Shown here: positions 44,886 through 54,298 of the stretch, piece after piece
Numbering within the stretch: the stretch's first letter is position 1
Layout of the letters: each line of letters opens with the position of its first letter
NCBI RefSeq assembly: GCF_004122115.1
Contig: NZ_SBKP01000010.1
Span: forward strand, 1-64,000
Length of the DNA: 64,000 nt
Direction of reading: 5' to 3'
DNA from: Sphingobium fluviale
GTDB taxonomy: Bacteria; Pseudomonadota; Alphaproteobacteria; Sphingomonadales; Sphingomonadaceae
Notes under the pieces: model-generated
Databases searched by the model: none
What the model was told of the DNA's origin: nothing
Seen by the model: the letters and a program-made list of their open reading frames with translations, nothing else
Position numbers and translations under genes: made by a program

Positions 44886-47705
44886 ATGTCCGATCAGAAT
44901 CATCTCTATCTTGTCGATGGCAGCGGCTATATTTTCCGCGCCTATCACCAGCTCCCGCCGCTGACCAACAAGCATGGCGTGCCCGCGGGCGCGGTCTATG
45001 GCTATACGACGATGCTGTGGCGGCTGGCGAAAGATTTGCACGAGGCGGATGGCCCCACGCACATGGCGGTGATCCTCGATAAATCCGGCACCACTTTCCG
45101 CAACGATCTCTATGATAAATACAAGGCGAACCGGCCGCCGCCGCCGGAAGACCTTGTGCCCCAGTTCCCGCTGATCCGCGAGGCTACGCGCGCCTTTTCG
45201 CTGCCGTGCATCGAGGAGCAGGGCTTTGAGGCGGACGACATCATCGCGAGCTATACAAGAGAGGCGCTAGCGCGTGGCTGGCATGTGACGATAGTGTCGT
45301 CCGACAAGGATCTCGCCCAACTCATCCAGCCCGGCGTCGACATGCTCGATACGATGAAGAATGAGCGGCGGTCAGACAATTATGTGCTGGGAAAGTTTGG
45401 CGTTGGTCCGGACAGACTCGGCGATGTGCTGGCGCTGATGGGGGATGCGGTGGATAATGTCCCCGGTGTGCCCGGCATCGGTCCCAAGACCGCATCCAAG
45501 CTTATCAATGAATATGGTACATTGGACGGTGTATTCGCTGCGCTGCCGACGATGAAGCCATCGAAGATGCGCGACAACTTGATCGAGCATGAGGCGATGG
45601 CGCGGCTATCGCGCCAGTTGGTGGAACTGCATGCACAGGTGCCGCTGCCCGATCCGCTCGACGACCTGAAGCTGGGCGAAATTCCGCCAGATCCGCTGCG
45701 CGCGTTTCTGGAGGATCAGGGGTTCAACTCGCTGCTTGCGCGCCTCAACAATGGCAGTGCACCGGCAGGCCGTGCGCCCAATATGACGAAGGCGGCGATA
45801 ACTGCGCCTGCGTCCGGGCCTTCCGCACCCGCCAGCCCAACACTGCCCGCTATCGACCGCAGCCTCTATGAGACGGTGACGGACCTTGCCACGCTGGAGC
45901 GATGGATAGTGCAGGCGCGGGCCGAGGGCGTGGTCGCAGTTGACACCGAGACCGACGCGCTTGATTCGGTTGCGGCTAATCTGGTCGGTATCAGCCTCTC
46001 TACCGGGCCGGGCAGGGCATGCTATATCCCGCTGGCACATGGCGGCACCGATATGTTTGCCGAGCGGCCTGAGCAGATAGACACCAAAGCCGCGCTTGCC
46101 GCGCTGAAGCCGATGTTGGAGGATGAAGGCGTCCTCAAGATCGGACACAACCTTAAATATGACATCAACGTGTTGGAACGGGCGGCGCAGCTTGCCGGGC
46201 TGGGCGGCATCACGATCCGTCCCTATGACGACACGATCCTGCTCGCTTTCGACCTTGAAGCGGGCAAGGGGCTGGGCGGTCAAGGCATGGATGAACTGGC
46301 CCGCACCCAGCTCGGCCACGAGTGCATCAGCTTCAAGGACGTAACCGGCACCGGCAAGAAGGCGATCAGCTTTGCCGAGGTGCCGCTGGACCGCGCGACC
46401 GAATATGCTGCCGAGGACGCGGAAGTGACCTACCGCCTGTGGCAGATGCTGAAACCGCGCCTTCATTCGGAGCATGTAACCCGCGTCTATGAGCTGGTGG
46501 ACCGGCCACTTGCGCCCGTAGTCGCGCAGATGGAGCGCGAGGGAATAAAAGTGAGCCGCGACTATCTCTCGCGCCTGTCGGGCGAGTTTGCCGAGGGGTT
46601 GGCCGCCTTGGAGGGCGAGATTCATGGCCTTGCCGGGCAACCCTTTGTGATTGCCAGTCCGCAGCAACTGGGCGCAATCCTGTTTGACAAGCTGGGCTAC
46701 AAAGGCGGCAAAAAGGGAAAGACCGGCGCTTATTCCACCGACGTCACGGTGCTGGAGAAGCTGGCGGCAGAAGGCGCGGTGATCGCGCGCAAGGTGCTGG
46801 ACTGGCGGCAGCTCGCGAAGCTGAAGTCCACCTATACCGATACGCTGCAGGCTCAGATCAATCCTCATACGGGCCGTGTCCACACCAGTTATAGCCTCAC
46901 CGGCGCGCAGACCGGGCGGCTTTCCTCTACCGACCCCAACCTGCAAAACATCCCGATCCGCACCGAGGCGGGGCGGCAGATCAGAGAGGCGTTCATTGCC
47001 GAAGAGGGCAATGTCCTGCTGTCTGCCGATTATAGCCAGATCGAACTGCGGTTGGCCGCGCATATGGCCAATGTGCCTGCCTTGAAGGAGGCCTTCGCCC
47101 GCGGAGAAGATATTCACGCCGCCACCGCGCAGGAGCTGTTTGGCGAGGTCAACCGCGATACGCGCGGACGGGCGAAGACGATCAACTTTTCGATCCTCTA
47201 TGGCATATCCCGCTGGGGGCTGGCCGCGCGGCTGGAGATTTCGCCGGACGAGGCGCAGGACATGATCGCGCGTTATTATGAGCGCTTTCCCGGCATCGCC
47301 GCCTATATCAACGAGACGCTGGAGAAAGCGCGGGCGGATGGCTTCACCTGTACGCTCTTTGGCCGCAAGACCTGGTTCCCGCGCATCACGGCATCGGTGA
47401 TGCACGAACGCCAGGGGGCGGAGCGCGCGGCGATCAATGCGCCGATCCAGGGCACCTCGGCAGACATCATCAAGCGCGCGATGGTGCGCATGGGCCCGGC
47501 TCTGGCGCAAGCCGGGCTGCATGACGTGAAAATGCTGCTGCAGGTGCATGACGAGCTGGTGTTTGAACTGCCCGAAAGCGATGTGGAGCGTGCATCGCCT
47601 GTCATCCGCGAGGTAATGGAAAACGCCGCCGCGCCGCTGGTGCATATTTCTGTGCCGCTGGTGGTGGAAGTGGGCACTGGCAAGAGCTGGGGTGCTGCCC
47701 ATTGA
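44886..47705 (+). CDS. polA: DNA polymerase I
   Basis: A 939-residue repair and Okazaki-maturation polymerase with three domains. The 5'-3' exonuclease domain (residues 1-290) has VDGSGYIFRAYHQLPPLT, CIEEQGFEADDIIASY and GVPGIGPKTASKLI. The 3'-5' exonuclease domain (about 330-530) keeps its metal residues in AVDTETDALDS and EYAAEDAEVTYRL, so proofreading looks intact. The polymerase domain has RLSSTDPNLQNIPIR, SADYSQIELRLAAHM and QVHDELVFELPE. A proline/alanine-rich linker precedes the proofreading domain. Length fits the alphaproteobacterial family. Confidence 0.98.
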   Translation: MSDQNHLYLVDGSGYIFRAYHQLPPLTNKHGVPAGAVYGYTTMLWRLAKDLHEADGPTHMAVILDKSGTTFRNDLYDKYKANRPPPPEDLVPQFPLIREATRAFSLPCIEEQGFEADDIIASYTREALARGWHVTIVSSDKDLAQLIQPGVDMLDTMKNERRSDNYVLGKFGVGPDRLGDVLALMGDAVDNVPGVPGIGPKTASKLINEYGTLDGVFAALPTMKPSKMRDNLIEHEAMARLSRQLVELHAQVPLPDPLDDLKLGEIPPDPLRAFLEDQGFNSLLARLNNGSAPAGRAPNMTKAAITAPASGPSAPASPTLPAIDRSLYETVTDLATLERWIVQARAEGVVAVDTETDALDSVAANLVGISLSTGPGRACYIPLAHGGTDMFAERPEQIDTKAALAALKPMLEDEGVLKIGHNLKYDINVLERAAQLAGLGGITIRPYDDTILLAFDLEAGKGLGGQGMDELARTQLGHECISFKDVTGTGKKAISFAEVPLDRATEYAAEDAEVTYRLWQMLKPRLHSEHVTRVYELVDRPLAPVVAQMEREGIKVSRDYLSRLSGEFAEGLAALEGEIHGLAGQPFVIASPQQLGAILFDKLGYKGGKKGKTGAYSTDVTVLEKLAAEGAVIARKVLDWRQLAKLKSTYTDTLQAQINPHTGRVHTSYSLTGAQTGRLSSTDPNLQNIPIRTEAGRQIREAFIAEEGNVLLSADYSQIELRLAAHMANVPALKEAFARGEDIHAATAQELFGEVNRDTRGRAKTINFSILYGISRWGLAARLEISPDEAQDMIARYYERFPGIAAYINETLEKARADGFTCTLFGRKTWFPRITASVMHERQGAERAAINAPIQGTSADIIKRAMVRMGPALAQAGLHDVKMLLQVHDELVFELPESDVERASPVIREVMENAAAPLVHISVPLVVEVGTGKSWGAAH

Positions 47706-47760
47706 CCGAGGTCAAGGATACCTTCTCCCGTCCAGTGCATGAGGGCATGCTCGCAGGAGG

Positions 47761-48180
47761 ATGACCTTGGACCAACCCACTACAAAGCCGGCCACGCCCT
47801 ATGAAGCACTGGGCGGCAGCGACGTGATCGAGCGCATCGTGGCTCGTTTCTATGACCTTATGGACAACGACCCTGCCTATGCGGAACTGCGCGCGATCCA
47901 TGCAGAGGACCTGGGACCGGTGCAGGCCGGGCTGAAGCAGTTTCTGGCCGCGTGGACGGGCGGGCCGAAAAACTGGTTCGATCAGGGCAAATGCGTGATG
48001 TCGCTGCACCGCGCCTTTCCGATTTCAGCCGAGATCGGCGAGCAATGGGCCGATGCGATGGCCCGCGCAATTGCTGAACAGCGCGATATCGCGCAGGACT
48101 TGAGCGAGGCGATGCAAATCCGGCTGGCGCAGATGGCGCGGGCGATGGTCAATCAGCAGAAGGATGCCGCCGCAAGCTAG
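47761..48180 (+). CDS. Group II truncated haemoglobin
   Basis: A 139-residue two-over-two globin of group II, proposed to bind oxygen or detoxify NO and peroxides. TPYEALGGSDVIERIVARFYDLMD is the B-helix start, with the B10 Tyr region. HAEDLGPVQAGLKQFLAAWTGGP follows, then LHRAFPI with the proximal His (F8) and QWADAM with the G8 Trp. The C-terminal helix is intact. It follows polA by 55 bases and converges on ubiG: the two stop codons overlap within a CTAG palindrome. Confidence 0.88.
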   Translation: MTLDQPTTKPATPYEALGGSDVIERIVARFYDLMDNDPAYAELRAIHAEDLGPVQAGLKQFLAAWTGGPKNWFDQGKCVMSLHRAFPISAEIGEQWADAMARAIAEQRDIAQDLSEAMQIRLAQMARAMVNQQKDAAAS

Positions 48181-48920
48181 CCTCCGCGCTTCTTCCGTGC
48201 GCAGAGGATATAATTGAGATGGGTATTGTCACTCAAGGCAAAGCCCGTGCGCGGGTCAAAGGAGATTCCGCGCAGATCGAAGCTCTCCAGCCCAGCGTCG
48301 GACAGCAGCCCTTGCAACTCATCGGGCGTCAGAAACTGTTTCCATTCATGCGTGCCCTTGGGGATGAAGCCCATCCCTTCGCCCATAGTGATCATCGCGA
48401 ATCGTGAGAGCGCGGTGCGGTTGGGCGTGGAGAGGATCATCAGGCCGCCGGGCGCCAACGCCTCAGCCAGCCCGCGCACGAACAGGGCAGGGTCGGTCAC
48501 ATGCTCGATCACCTCCATGCTGGTGACGAGATCGAACGCACCCTCCATGCCAAGCGCCTCTATGCCTGCGCCACGATAGTCTATGCTCAGGCCTTGAACC
48601 TCGGCATGGGCTTTCGCCGCCGCTATATTCTCCTGCGCCGCGTCGATTCCTGTCACCTGAGCGCCAAGCCTTGCCAGCGGCTCGCAGAGCAGCCCGGCTC
48701 CACAGCCGACATCGAGCGCATGCTTGCCTTTCAGCGGGCGGATATCCCGCGCGTCTGCCCCCCAGTGCGCATCAATCGCCTCCCTGATGTAGCGGAGGCG
48801 CACGGGATTGAGCTTGTGCAGCATCGCGCTGCTTCCCTTGGGGTTCCACCAGTCTGCCGCCAGCGCGCCGAAATGCCTTGCTTCTTCCGGGTTTATGGTT
48901 GTCTCTGGCCTGCTTGCCAT
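48177..48920 (-). CDS. ubiG: Ubiquinone biosynthesis O-methyltransferase UbiG
   Basis: A 247-residue SAM-dependent enzyme that performs both O-methylations of the ubiquinone ring. The N-terminal HFGALAADWWNPKGSSAMLHKLNPVR is the family's signature. The SAM motif is ALDVGCGAGLLCEPLARLGAQVTGIDA, the post-motif is LVTSMEVIEHVTDP, and the C-terminal IPKGTHEWKQFLTPDEL segment is diagnostic. AAGGA precedes the ATG. It is divergent from lysC, with 90 bases between the starts. Confidence 0.95.
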   Translation of the reverse strand: MASRPETTINPEEARHFGALAADWWNPKGSSAMLHKLNPVRLRYIREAIDAHWGADARDIRPLKGKHALDVGCGAGLLCEPLARLGAQVTGIDAAQENIAAAKAHAEVQGLSIDYRGAGIEALGMEGAFDLVTSMEVIEHVTDPALFVRGLAEALAPGGLMILSTPNRTALSRFAMITMGEGMGFIPKGTHEWKQFLTPDELQGLLSDAGLESFDLRGISFDPRTGFALSDNTHLNYILCARKKRGG

Positions 48921-49010
48921 ATTGGTCCTTGCTGACTATAGCGGCGCGGTTTTCACGCGGGGGGCGCTCGCCTTCCCGCTTCTTAACGGCAAACAGGTCT
49001 GGCAGCAAAT

Positions 49011-50267
49011 ATGGCGCGCATAGTCATGAAATTCGGTGGCACCTCGATGGCGGGGATGGAGCGAATTCGCAATGTGGCCGCGCGTGTCAAATATGTGGTC
49101 GATCAGGGCCACGAGGTTGCGGTCGTCGTCTCCGCTATGGCGGGCGAGACCGATCGGCTGGTGGGCTTCTGCAAAGAAGCCAGCCCGCTTTACGACCCCG
49201 CCGAATATGACGTGGTGGTAGCCGCCGGCGAGCAGGTGACGAGCGGGCTGCTGGCGATGACGCTCAAAGCCATGGGCGTCGATGCGCGCAGCTGGCTCGG
49301 CTGGCAGTTGCCCATCCGCTCCGGCGAGGCCCACGCCAAGGCGCGGATCGAGACGATCGAGACCGATGCGTTGCTCACTGCGATGCAGAGCGGGCAGGTT
49401 GCCGTCATCCCCGGTTTTCAGGGCATGATGGAGGATGGCCGCATCTCTACTCTGGGCCGGGGCGGGTCCGATACCTCGGCTGTTGCTGTGGCTGCGGCGG
49501 TGAAGGCGGATCGCTGTGACATCTATACCGATGTAGACGGTGTCTATACCACCGACCCACGGATCGTCAGCCGCGCGCGCAAGCTCGATAAGGTGACGTA
49601 TGAGGAAATGCTGGAGATGGCCTCGGTCGGCTCCAAGGTGTTGCAGACCCGATCGGTAGCATTAGCGATGAAGGAGAAGGTGCGGGTACAGGTGCTCAGC
49701 TCCTTCGATGAACCCAGCAATGACGACGAACCCGGCACGATGATTGTCGGCGAAGAGGAAATAGAAGGAAGCGACATGGAACGCCAGCTCATCACCGGTA
49801 TCGCGGTCGACAAGAACGAGGCGAAGGTCATCGTAACGCGCGTGCCGGACAAGCCCGGCGCGGTGGCCAGCATCTTCGGTCCGCTCGCCGATGCCAGCAT
49901 CAACGTCGACATGATTATCCAGAACGACAGCAAGGACACCGCCGAAACCGACGTGACCTTCACCGTGCCACGCGCAGATCTGGCGCGCAGCGTGGACATA
50001 TTGGAAAGCCGCAAGGACGAGATCGGCTTCAACCGGCTGATCACCGATGCGGAAGTGGCGAAGGTGAGCGTTGTGGGTGTCGGCATGCGCAGCCATGCGG
50101 GCGTCGCGGCAATCATGTTCAAGACGCTGGCGGAACGCGGCATCAACATTGAGGCGATCTCTACCAGCGAGATCAAGGTATCAGTCTTGATCGACGAAGA
50201 CGAGACCGAGCTGGCTGTGCGCGTGCTGCACACCGCCTATGGGCTGGACGCGGAGCAGGCGGCTTGA
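49011..50267 (+). CDS. lysC: Aspartate kinase
   Basis: A 418-residue aspartokinase, the first step in Lys, Thr, Met and diaminopimelate synthesis. The kinase domain has MKFGGTSMAG, the Ser/Thr-rich LGRGGSDTSAVAVAAA and the YTDVDGVYTTDPRIV block. Two ACT-type domains follow (from about residue 265), including ITGIAVDKNEAKVIVTRVPDKPG and SEIKVSVLIDEDETELAVRVLH, so feedback by Lys and Thr is expected. The nitronate-monooxygenase-like start (TTG) lies inside the lysC stop region. Confidence 0.96.
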   Translation: MARIVMKFGGTSMAGMERIRNVAARVKYVVDQGHEVAVVVSAMAGETDRLVGFCKEASPLYDPAEYDVVVAAGEQVTSGLLAMTLKAMGVDARSWLGWQLPIRSGEAHAKARIETIETDALLTAMQSGQVAVIPGFQGMMEDGRISTLGRGGSDTSAVAVAAAVKADRCDIYTDVDGVYTTDPRIVSRARKLDKVTYEEMLEMASVGSKVLQTRSVALAMKEKVRVQVLSSFDEPSNDDEPGTMIVGEEEIEGSDMERQLITGIAVDKNEAKVIVTRVPDKPGAVASIFGPLADASINVDMIIQNDSKDTAETDVTFTVPRADLARSVDILESRKDEIGFNRLITDAEVAKVSVVGVGMRSHAGVAAIMFKTLAERGINIEAISTSEIKVSVLIDEDETELAVRVLHTAYGLDAEQAA

Positions 50268-51268
50268 GCGCTGCCCTTGGCGCACTGATGGCGCGCGGCA
50301 CCGCGCTGTTGGGGTCCGAAGTCGCGATCATCTGTGGCGCGATGAGCTGGGTGAGCGAGCGTAACCTAGTCTCCGCAGTCAGCAATGCAGGTGGCTTTGG
50401 TCTCATAGCTTGTGGCGCGATGACGCCGGAGTTGCTGGACAAAGAGATCGCGGCGACCAAGGCGCTTACCTCCAAGCCCTTCGGCGTCAATCTGATCACC
50501 ATGCATCCGCAGCTTATGGACCTGATCGCCGTCTGCGCGAAACATGGAGTGACGCACATCGTGCTGGCGGGCGGATTGCCGCCCAAGGGCAGCATCGAGG
50601 CGATCAAGGCGAGCGGCGCGAAGGTCATCTGCTTCGCCCCGGCGCTCTCTCTGGCAAAAAAGCTGGTCCGTTCCGGTGTGGATGCGCTCATCATAGAGGG
50701 GATGGAGGCGGGCGGGCATATCGGCCCGGTGGCAACCAGCGTGTTGGCGCAAGAGATATTGCCGGAGTTGGCGTCGGAGGTGCCGATCTTCGTCGCGGGT
50801 GGCATCGGGCGAGGCGAGGTGATCGCCTCTTATCTCAAAATGGGTGCCGCAGGGGTTCAGCTCGGCACGCGGTTCGTTTGCGCGACTGAGAGCATCGCCC
50901 ACCCGGACTTCAAAAAGGCGTTCATCCGCGCCAATGCGCGCGATGCGATCGCCAGTGTGCAGATCGACCCACGCCTGCCGGTAATCCCCGTGCGCGCGCT
51001 CAAGAATGTCGGCACGGAAGCCTTCACCGCCAAGCAGCGCGAAGTGGCGCAGATGCTCGATGAGGGCAAGGTCGACATGATGGCCGCGCAGCTAGAGATC
51101 GAGCATTACTGGGCGGGCGCGCTACGTCGTGCGGTGATAGACGGCGACGTCGAGAACGGTTCGCTGATGGCCGGGCAGTCGGTTGGTATGGTGAGCAGGG
51201 AGGAACCCGTTGCCGCCATTCTTGCGGAGCTGGTCGCACAAGCGGAAACCGCGCTTGAAGCAAGCTGA
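50264..51268 (+). CDS. NAD(P)H-dependent flavin oxidoreductase / nitronate monooxygenase-like
   Basis: A 334-residue FMN TIM-barrel protein of the 2-nitropropane dioxygenase family. GAMSWVSERNLVSAVSNAGGFGLIA is the flavin-contacting start. KPFGVNLITMHP, THIVLAGGLPP, EGMEAGGHIGP (active-site His of the EAGGH motif) and FVAGGIGRGEVIASYLKMGAAGVQLGTRF follow. The family oxidises nitronates or reduces enoyl-type substrates; the true substrate is not known. The first start is a TTG at 50264 overlapping the lysC stop, and an ATG at 50288 is an alternative. Co-transcription with lysC is likely. Confidence 0.87.
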   Translation: MSAALGALMARGTALLGSEVAIICGAMSWVSERNLVSAVSNAGGFGLIACGAMTPELLDKEIAATKALTSKPFGVNLITMHPQLMDLIAVCAKHGVTHIVLAGGLPPKGSIEAIKASGAKVICFAPALSLAKKLVRSGVDALIIEGMEAGGHIGPVATSVLAQEILPELASEVPIFVAGGIGRGEVIASYLKMGAAGVQLGTRFVCATESIAHPDFKKAFIRANARDAIASVQIDPRLPVIPVRALKNVGTEAFTAKQREVAQMLDEGKVDMMAAQLEIEHYWAGALRRAVIDGDVENGSLMAGQSVGMVSREEPVAAILAELVAQAETALEAS

Positions 51269-51342
51269 GGGGCGACTTCACCCAATATAAAGCATTTTTC
51301 TCTATGGGCCTTTCGCACAAACAGGTTGCGAAAGGAAGAGAC

Positions 51343-51714
51343 GTGTCCAACGTCGAAATGGTAGAACAGATCAATAATGCAATCGGTGCGCACGGCTCAT
51401 GGAAGCTGAAGCTGCGCGTTGCAATGTCCAGCGGCAGCAGCGAGATCGATCCAGACAGAGCCTGCCGGGACGACAAATGCCCCTTTGGCCGATGGATCCA
51501 TGGCGATGCCATCGACCCGGTGACGAAGCAGGGCAAGCCCTATCAGGTAGTGCGCCGCCTGCACGCCGAATTTCACCAAACCGCGGCCAATGTGCTGCGT
51601 CATGCCATCTCTGCGCGCAGAACCGAAGCGGAGCAGCTTTTTACAGGCGAGTTTGCCGAGCGCTCTGAAAAGCTGGTGCGCGCGCTCGCCAAGTGGAAGG
51701 GCGAATTGCTCTGA
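51343..51714 (+). CDS. Stand-alone chemoreceptor zinc-binding (CZB) domain protein
   Basis: A 123-residue soluble protein that is a CZB domain by itself. The three-His, one-Cys zinc site is clear: His17 in AHGSWKLKLR, Cys46 in DDKCPFGRW, and His74 and His78 in RRLHAEFHQTA. CZB domains normally sit on the C-terminus of chemoreceptors or diguanylate cyclases such as DgcZ, where zinc or hypochlorite alters signalling. Here no other domain is attached. The GTG at 51343 follows AAAGGAAGAG, and I prefer it to an ATG at 51304 without a ribosome-binding site. It lies 73 bases before ptsP on the same strand. The partner is unknown. Confidence 0.85.
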   Translation: MSNVEMVEQINNAIGAHGSWKLKLRVAMSSGSSEIDPDRACRDDKCPFGRWIHGDAIDPVTKQGKPYQVVRRLHAEFHQTAANVLRHAISARRTEAEQLFTGEFAERSEKLVRALAKWKGELL

Positions 51715-51787
51715 CGCAATCAGACTGATCCGGGATCGGATCTGCAACCCCTTGGCATCTGCGCCCGCTTTCTGATAGCGATGGCTT

Positions 51788-54061
51788 ATGCCCGATACGC
51801 CTGCCGCCGCCGCCCGACAGATATTGATCCGCCTGCATGAGGTGATGGCCGCGCGCACCAATGCACAGGTCAAGCTCAACAAGGTTGTGGAGATCATCGG
51901 TGAAGCACTCTCCAGCGAGGTGTGCTCGATCTATCTGCTGCGCGAAGGGGTGATGGAGCTGTTCGCCACCCGCGGTTTGAAGCAGGAGGCGGTTCACGTC
52001 ACCCGGCTTGCACCTGGCGAGGGTCTGGTCGGCACCATTGCAAAGAATGTCGAGACGCTGAACCTTGATGAAGCCGCCGCCCATCCAGACTTCGCCTATC
52101 GCCCCGAAACGGGGGAAGACCTGTTCCACAGCTTTGCCGGCGTGCCCATCGTGCGGCGGGAAAATGCGGTGGGCGTGCTCTGCGTCCAGCATGTAGACCC
52201 GCGCCGTTATGAGGAAGTGGAGATCGAGGCGCTGCAGACCGTGGCGATGGTACTGTCAGAGCTGATTGCCAACGCCGGGTTGGCCGATGAAGGGCCGAGC
52301 GATGTGCGCATCGGCGGCACAGGTACGCAAATCGTCTCCGGTTTGCAGCTCGTCATGGGCATGGCGCGGGGGCAGGCGGTGTTTCACCAGCCGCGCGTTA
52401 CTATCGAGCATACAGTGGCGGAGGATGTGGAAGCAGAGCGTGCGCGCGTCTATTCCGCCTTCACCAAGATGCGCGAGCAGATCGATACGCTGGGCAGCAC
52501 CTCTGAATTCGGTGTGGATGGCGAGCATCAGGAGGTGATCGCCACCTACAAGATGTTCGCCTATGACGAGGGCTGGTCGCGCCGCATCAACGAAGCAATC
52601 GACAGCGGCCTCACCGCCGAGGCGGCGATAGAGCGCGTGCAACAGCGTACCCGCATGCGCATGCGCCAGATTGACGACCCGTTGTTGCAGGACCGGATGC
52701 ACGATCTGGAGGACCTCTCCAACCGCCTTTTACGTATCGTCTCCGGTCAGCTTGGCACGGCGGCGCAGCTTGGTCTGCGGCAGGACGCCATCCTGATCGC
52801 GCGCAATCTCGGCCCTGCCGAGCTGCTGGAATATGACCGGCGGCGCCTGAAGGGAGTGATCCTTGAGGAAGGCTCGCTCACCGCGCATGTCATTATCGTG
52901 GCGAGAGCGATGGGCGTGCCGGTGCTGGGGCGGGTGCGCGATGTGCGCCACCTCATCAACGAGGGTGATCTGATCCTGATGGACGTCACCGAGAACCGGT
53001 TGTTCATCCGCCCCTCGCCAGACATGGACGAGGCGTTCGAGAGCAAGCTGCAGCTCAGCCAGAAGCGCCGCGCCAAGTTCGCCGAGATGCGCGATGCGCC
53101 CGCCATTACCAAGGACGGAGTGCGTATCGAGCTGATGGTGAATGCGGGCCTGCGCGACGATGTCGGCGCGCTCGACGTGACTGGCGCGGATGGCATTGGC
53201 TTGTTCCGTACCGAATTTCAGTTTCTCGTCTCCGCCACCATGCCGCAGCGCGAACGGCAACAACGGCTCTATCGCGATGTGATGGATGCGGCGGGAGATC
53301 GCCCTGTGATTTTCCGCACGCTTGATATCGGTGGGGATAAGGCGTTGCCCTATCTGCATCATGATGACGACATGGTAGAGGAAAACCCGGCTATGGGCTG
53401 GCGCGCGGTGCGGCTCAGTCTGGAGCGCGACGGATTGATGAAGGCGCAGGCGCGCGCGCTGCTGGAAGCGGCGGCGGGGCGGACGCTCCATGTCATGTTT
53501 CCGATGATCTCCGAACCGTGGGAGTTTGATGTCGCCCGCGCCTTGTTTGAGCATCAGCGGCAATGGCTGATCGAACGGCGCAAGATGTTGCCGAGCAGTA
53601 TCCGCTATGGTGCGATGCTGGAGGTGCCTGCGCTGGCGGAGGTGCTGGACATATTGTTGCCCAAGCTCGATTTTCTCTCAATCGGCACCAATGACCTGAC
53701 GCAGTTCCTGTTCGCGGCGGACCGCGCCCACCCCAAGCTGGCCGAGCGGTATGACTGGCTGAGTGTTGCGATATTGCGCTTCCTCAACCGCATTGCGCGC
53801 GCGTGTGAGGCCGCGGCGGTGCCTGTGGGGGTATGCGGAGAGATGGGTGGGCGTACGCTGGAGGCGATGGCGCTGATCGGTCTCGGTATCCGCCGCCTGT
53901 CGATCACCCCGGCGTCGGTTGGTCCTGTGAAAGCTATGATCCGCTCGCTGGAGGCGGTGCCGTTAAGCACGGCGGTGCAAACTATGCTCGTCAGCCCGCC
54001 AGAGAGCATGCGAAAGGCATTGATCGCATACGCACAGCAGGCGAGCGTGGATCTGGATTGA
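51788..54061 (+). CDS. ptsP: Nitrogen-PTS enzyme I (EI-Ntr, PtsP)
   Basis: A 757-residue phosphoenolpyruvate-protein phosphotransferase that starts the nitrogen-linked PTS relay to NPr and EIIA-Ntr. The N-terminal GAF domain spans residues about 15-165 (SEVCSIYLLREGVMELFATRG, GEGLVGTIAKN, SFAGVPIVRRENAVGVL). The phosphohistidine domain has active His367 in GSLTAHVIIVARAMGVPV. The C-terminal PEP-binding barrel has GLFRTEFQFL, FRTLDIGGDKALPYL, MFPMISEPWE and SIGTNDLTQFLFAADR. Alphaproteobacterial PtsP normally senses glutamine through this GAF domain. No ptsO or ptsN gene is nearby. Confidence 0.96.
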   Translation: MPDTPAAAARQILIRLHEVMAARTNAQVKLNKVVEIIGEALSSEVCSIYLLREGVMELFATRGLKQEAVHVTRLAPGEGLVGTIAKNVETLNLDEAAAHPDFAYRPETGEDLFHSFAGVPIVRRENAVGVLCVQHVDPRRYEEVEIEALQTVAMVLSELIANAGLADEGPSDVRIGGTGTQIVSGLQLVMGMARGQAVFHQPRVTIEHTVAEDVEAERARVYSAFTKMREQIDTLGSTSEFGVDGEHQEVIATYKMFAYDEGWSRRINEAIDSGLTAEAAIERVQQRTRMRMRQIDDPLLQDRMHDLEDLSNRLLRIVSGQLGTAAQLGLRQDAILIARNLGPAELLEYDRRRLKGVILEEGSLTAHVIIVARAMGVPVLGRVRDVRHLINEGDLILMDVTENRLFIRPSPDMDEAFESKLQLSQKRRAKFAEMRDAPAITKDGVRIELMVNAGLRDDVGALDVTGADGIGLFRTEFQFLVSATMPQRERQQRLYRDVMDAAGDRPVIFRTLDIGGDKALPYLHHDDDMVEENPAMGWRAVRLSLERDGLMKAQARALLEAAAGRTLHVMFPMISEPWEFDVARALFEHQRQWLIERRKMLPSSIRYGAMLEVPALAEVLDILLPKLDFLSIGTNDLTQFLFAADRAHPKLAERYDWLSVAILRFLNRIARACEAAAVPVGVCGEMGGRTLEAMALIGLGIRRLSITPASVGPVKAMIRSLEAVPLSTAVQTMLVSPPESMRKALIAYAQQASVDLD

Positions 54062-54298
54062 AAGCTTGATACGAACCTTCGGTTCACCTGGGCCTGGATC
54101 AGGCACTGAGAAGTTAACGCGTTTGACAGGCAAAAAACCGCCCAATTATACAAGTGCGCGCGATTAACAGCGCGAAGCCGTCGACAAGGCGCTTCTAGTC
54201 TCGTTGACAGTTGCCTCTGCGCATGGGAGGTGTTCGCGTAACGGGCGGGGAACAAGATAAAGAGGTCGCATCAGCGGCCCCTGTGTAGGGGCGAGGAC

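Noticed and set aside
45606..47702. 698-codon minus-strand frame over polA
   Set aside because: Antisense shadow of polA.
54062..54298. Possible small RNA or leader peptide in the ptsP-rodZ gap, including a 21-codon frame at 54220
   Set aside because: No strong promoter or terminator pair is visible and the frame has no convincing support.
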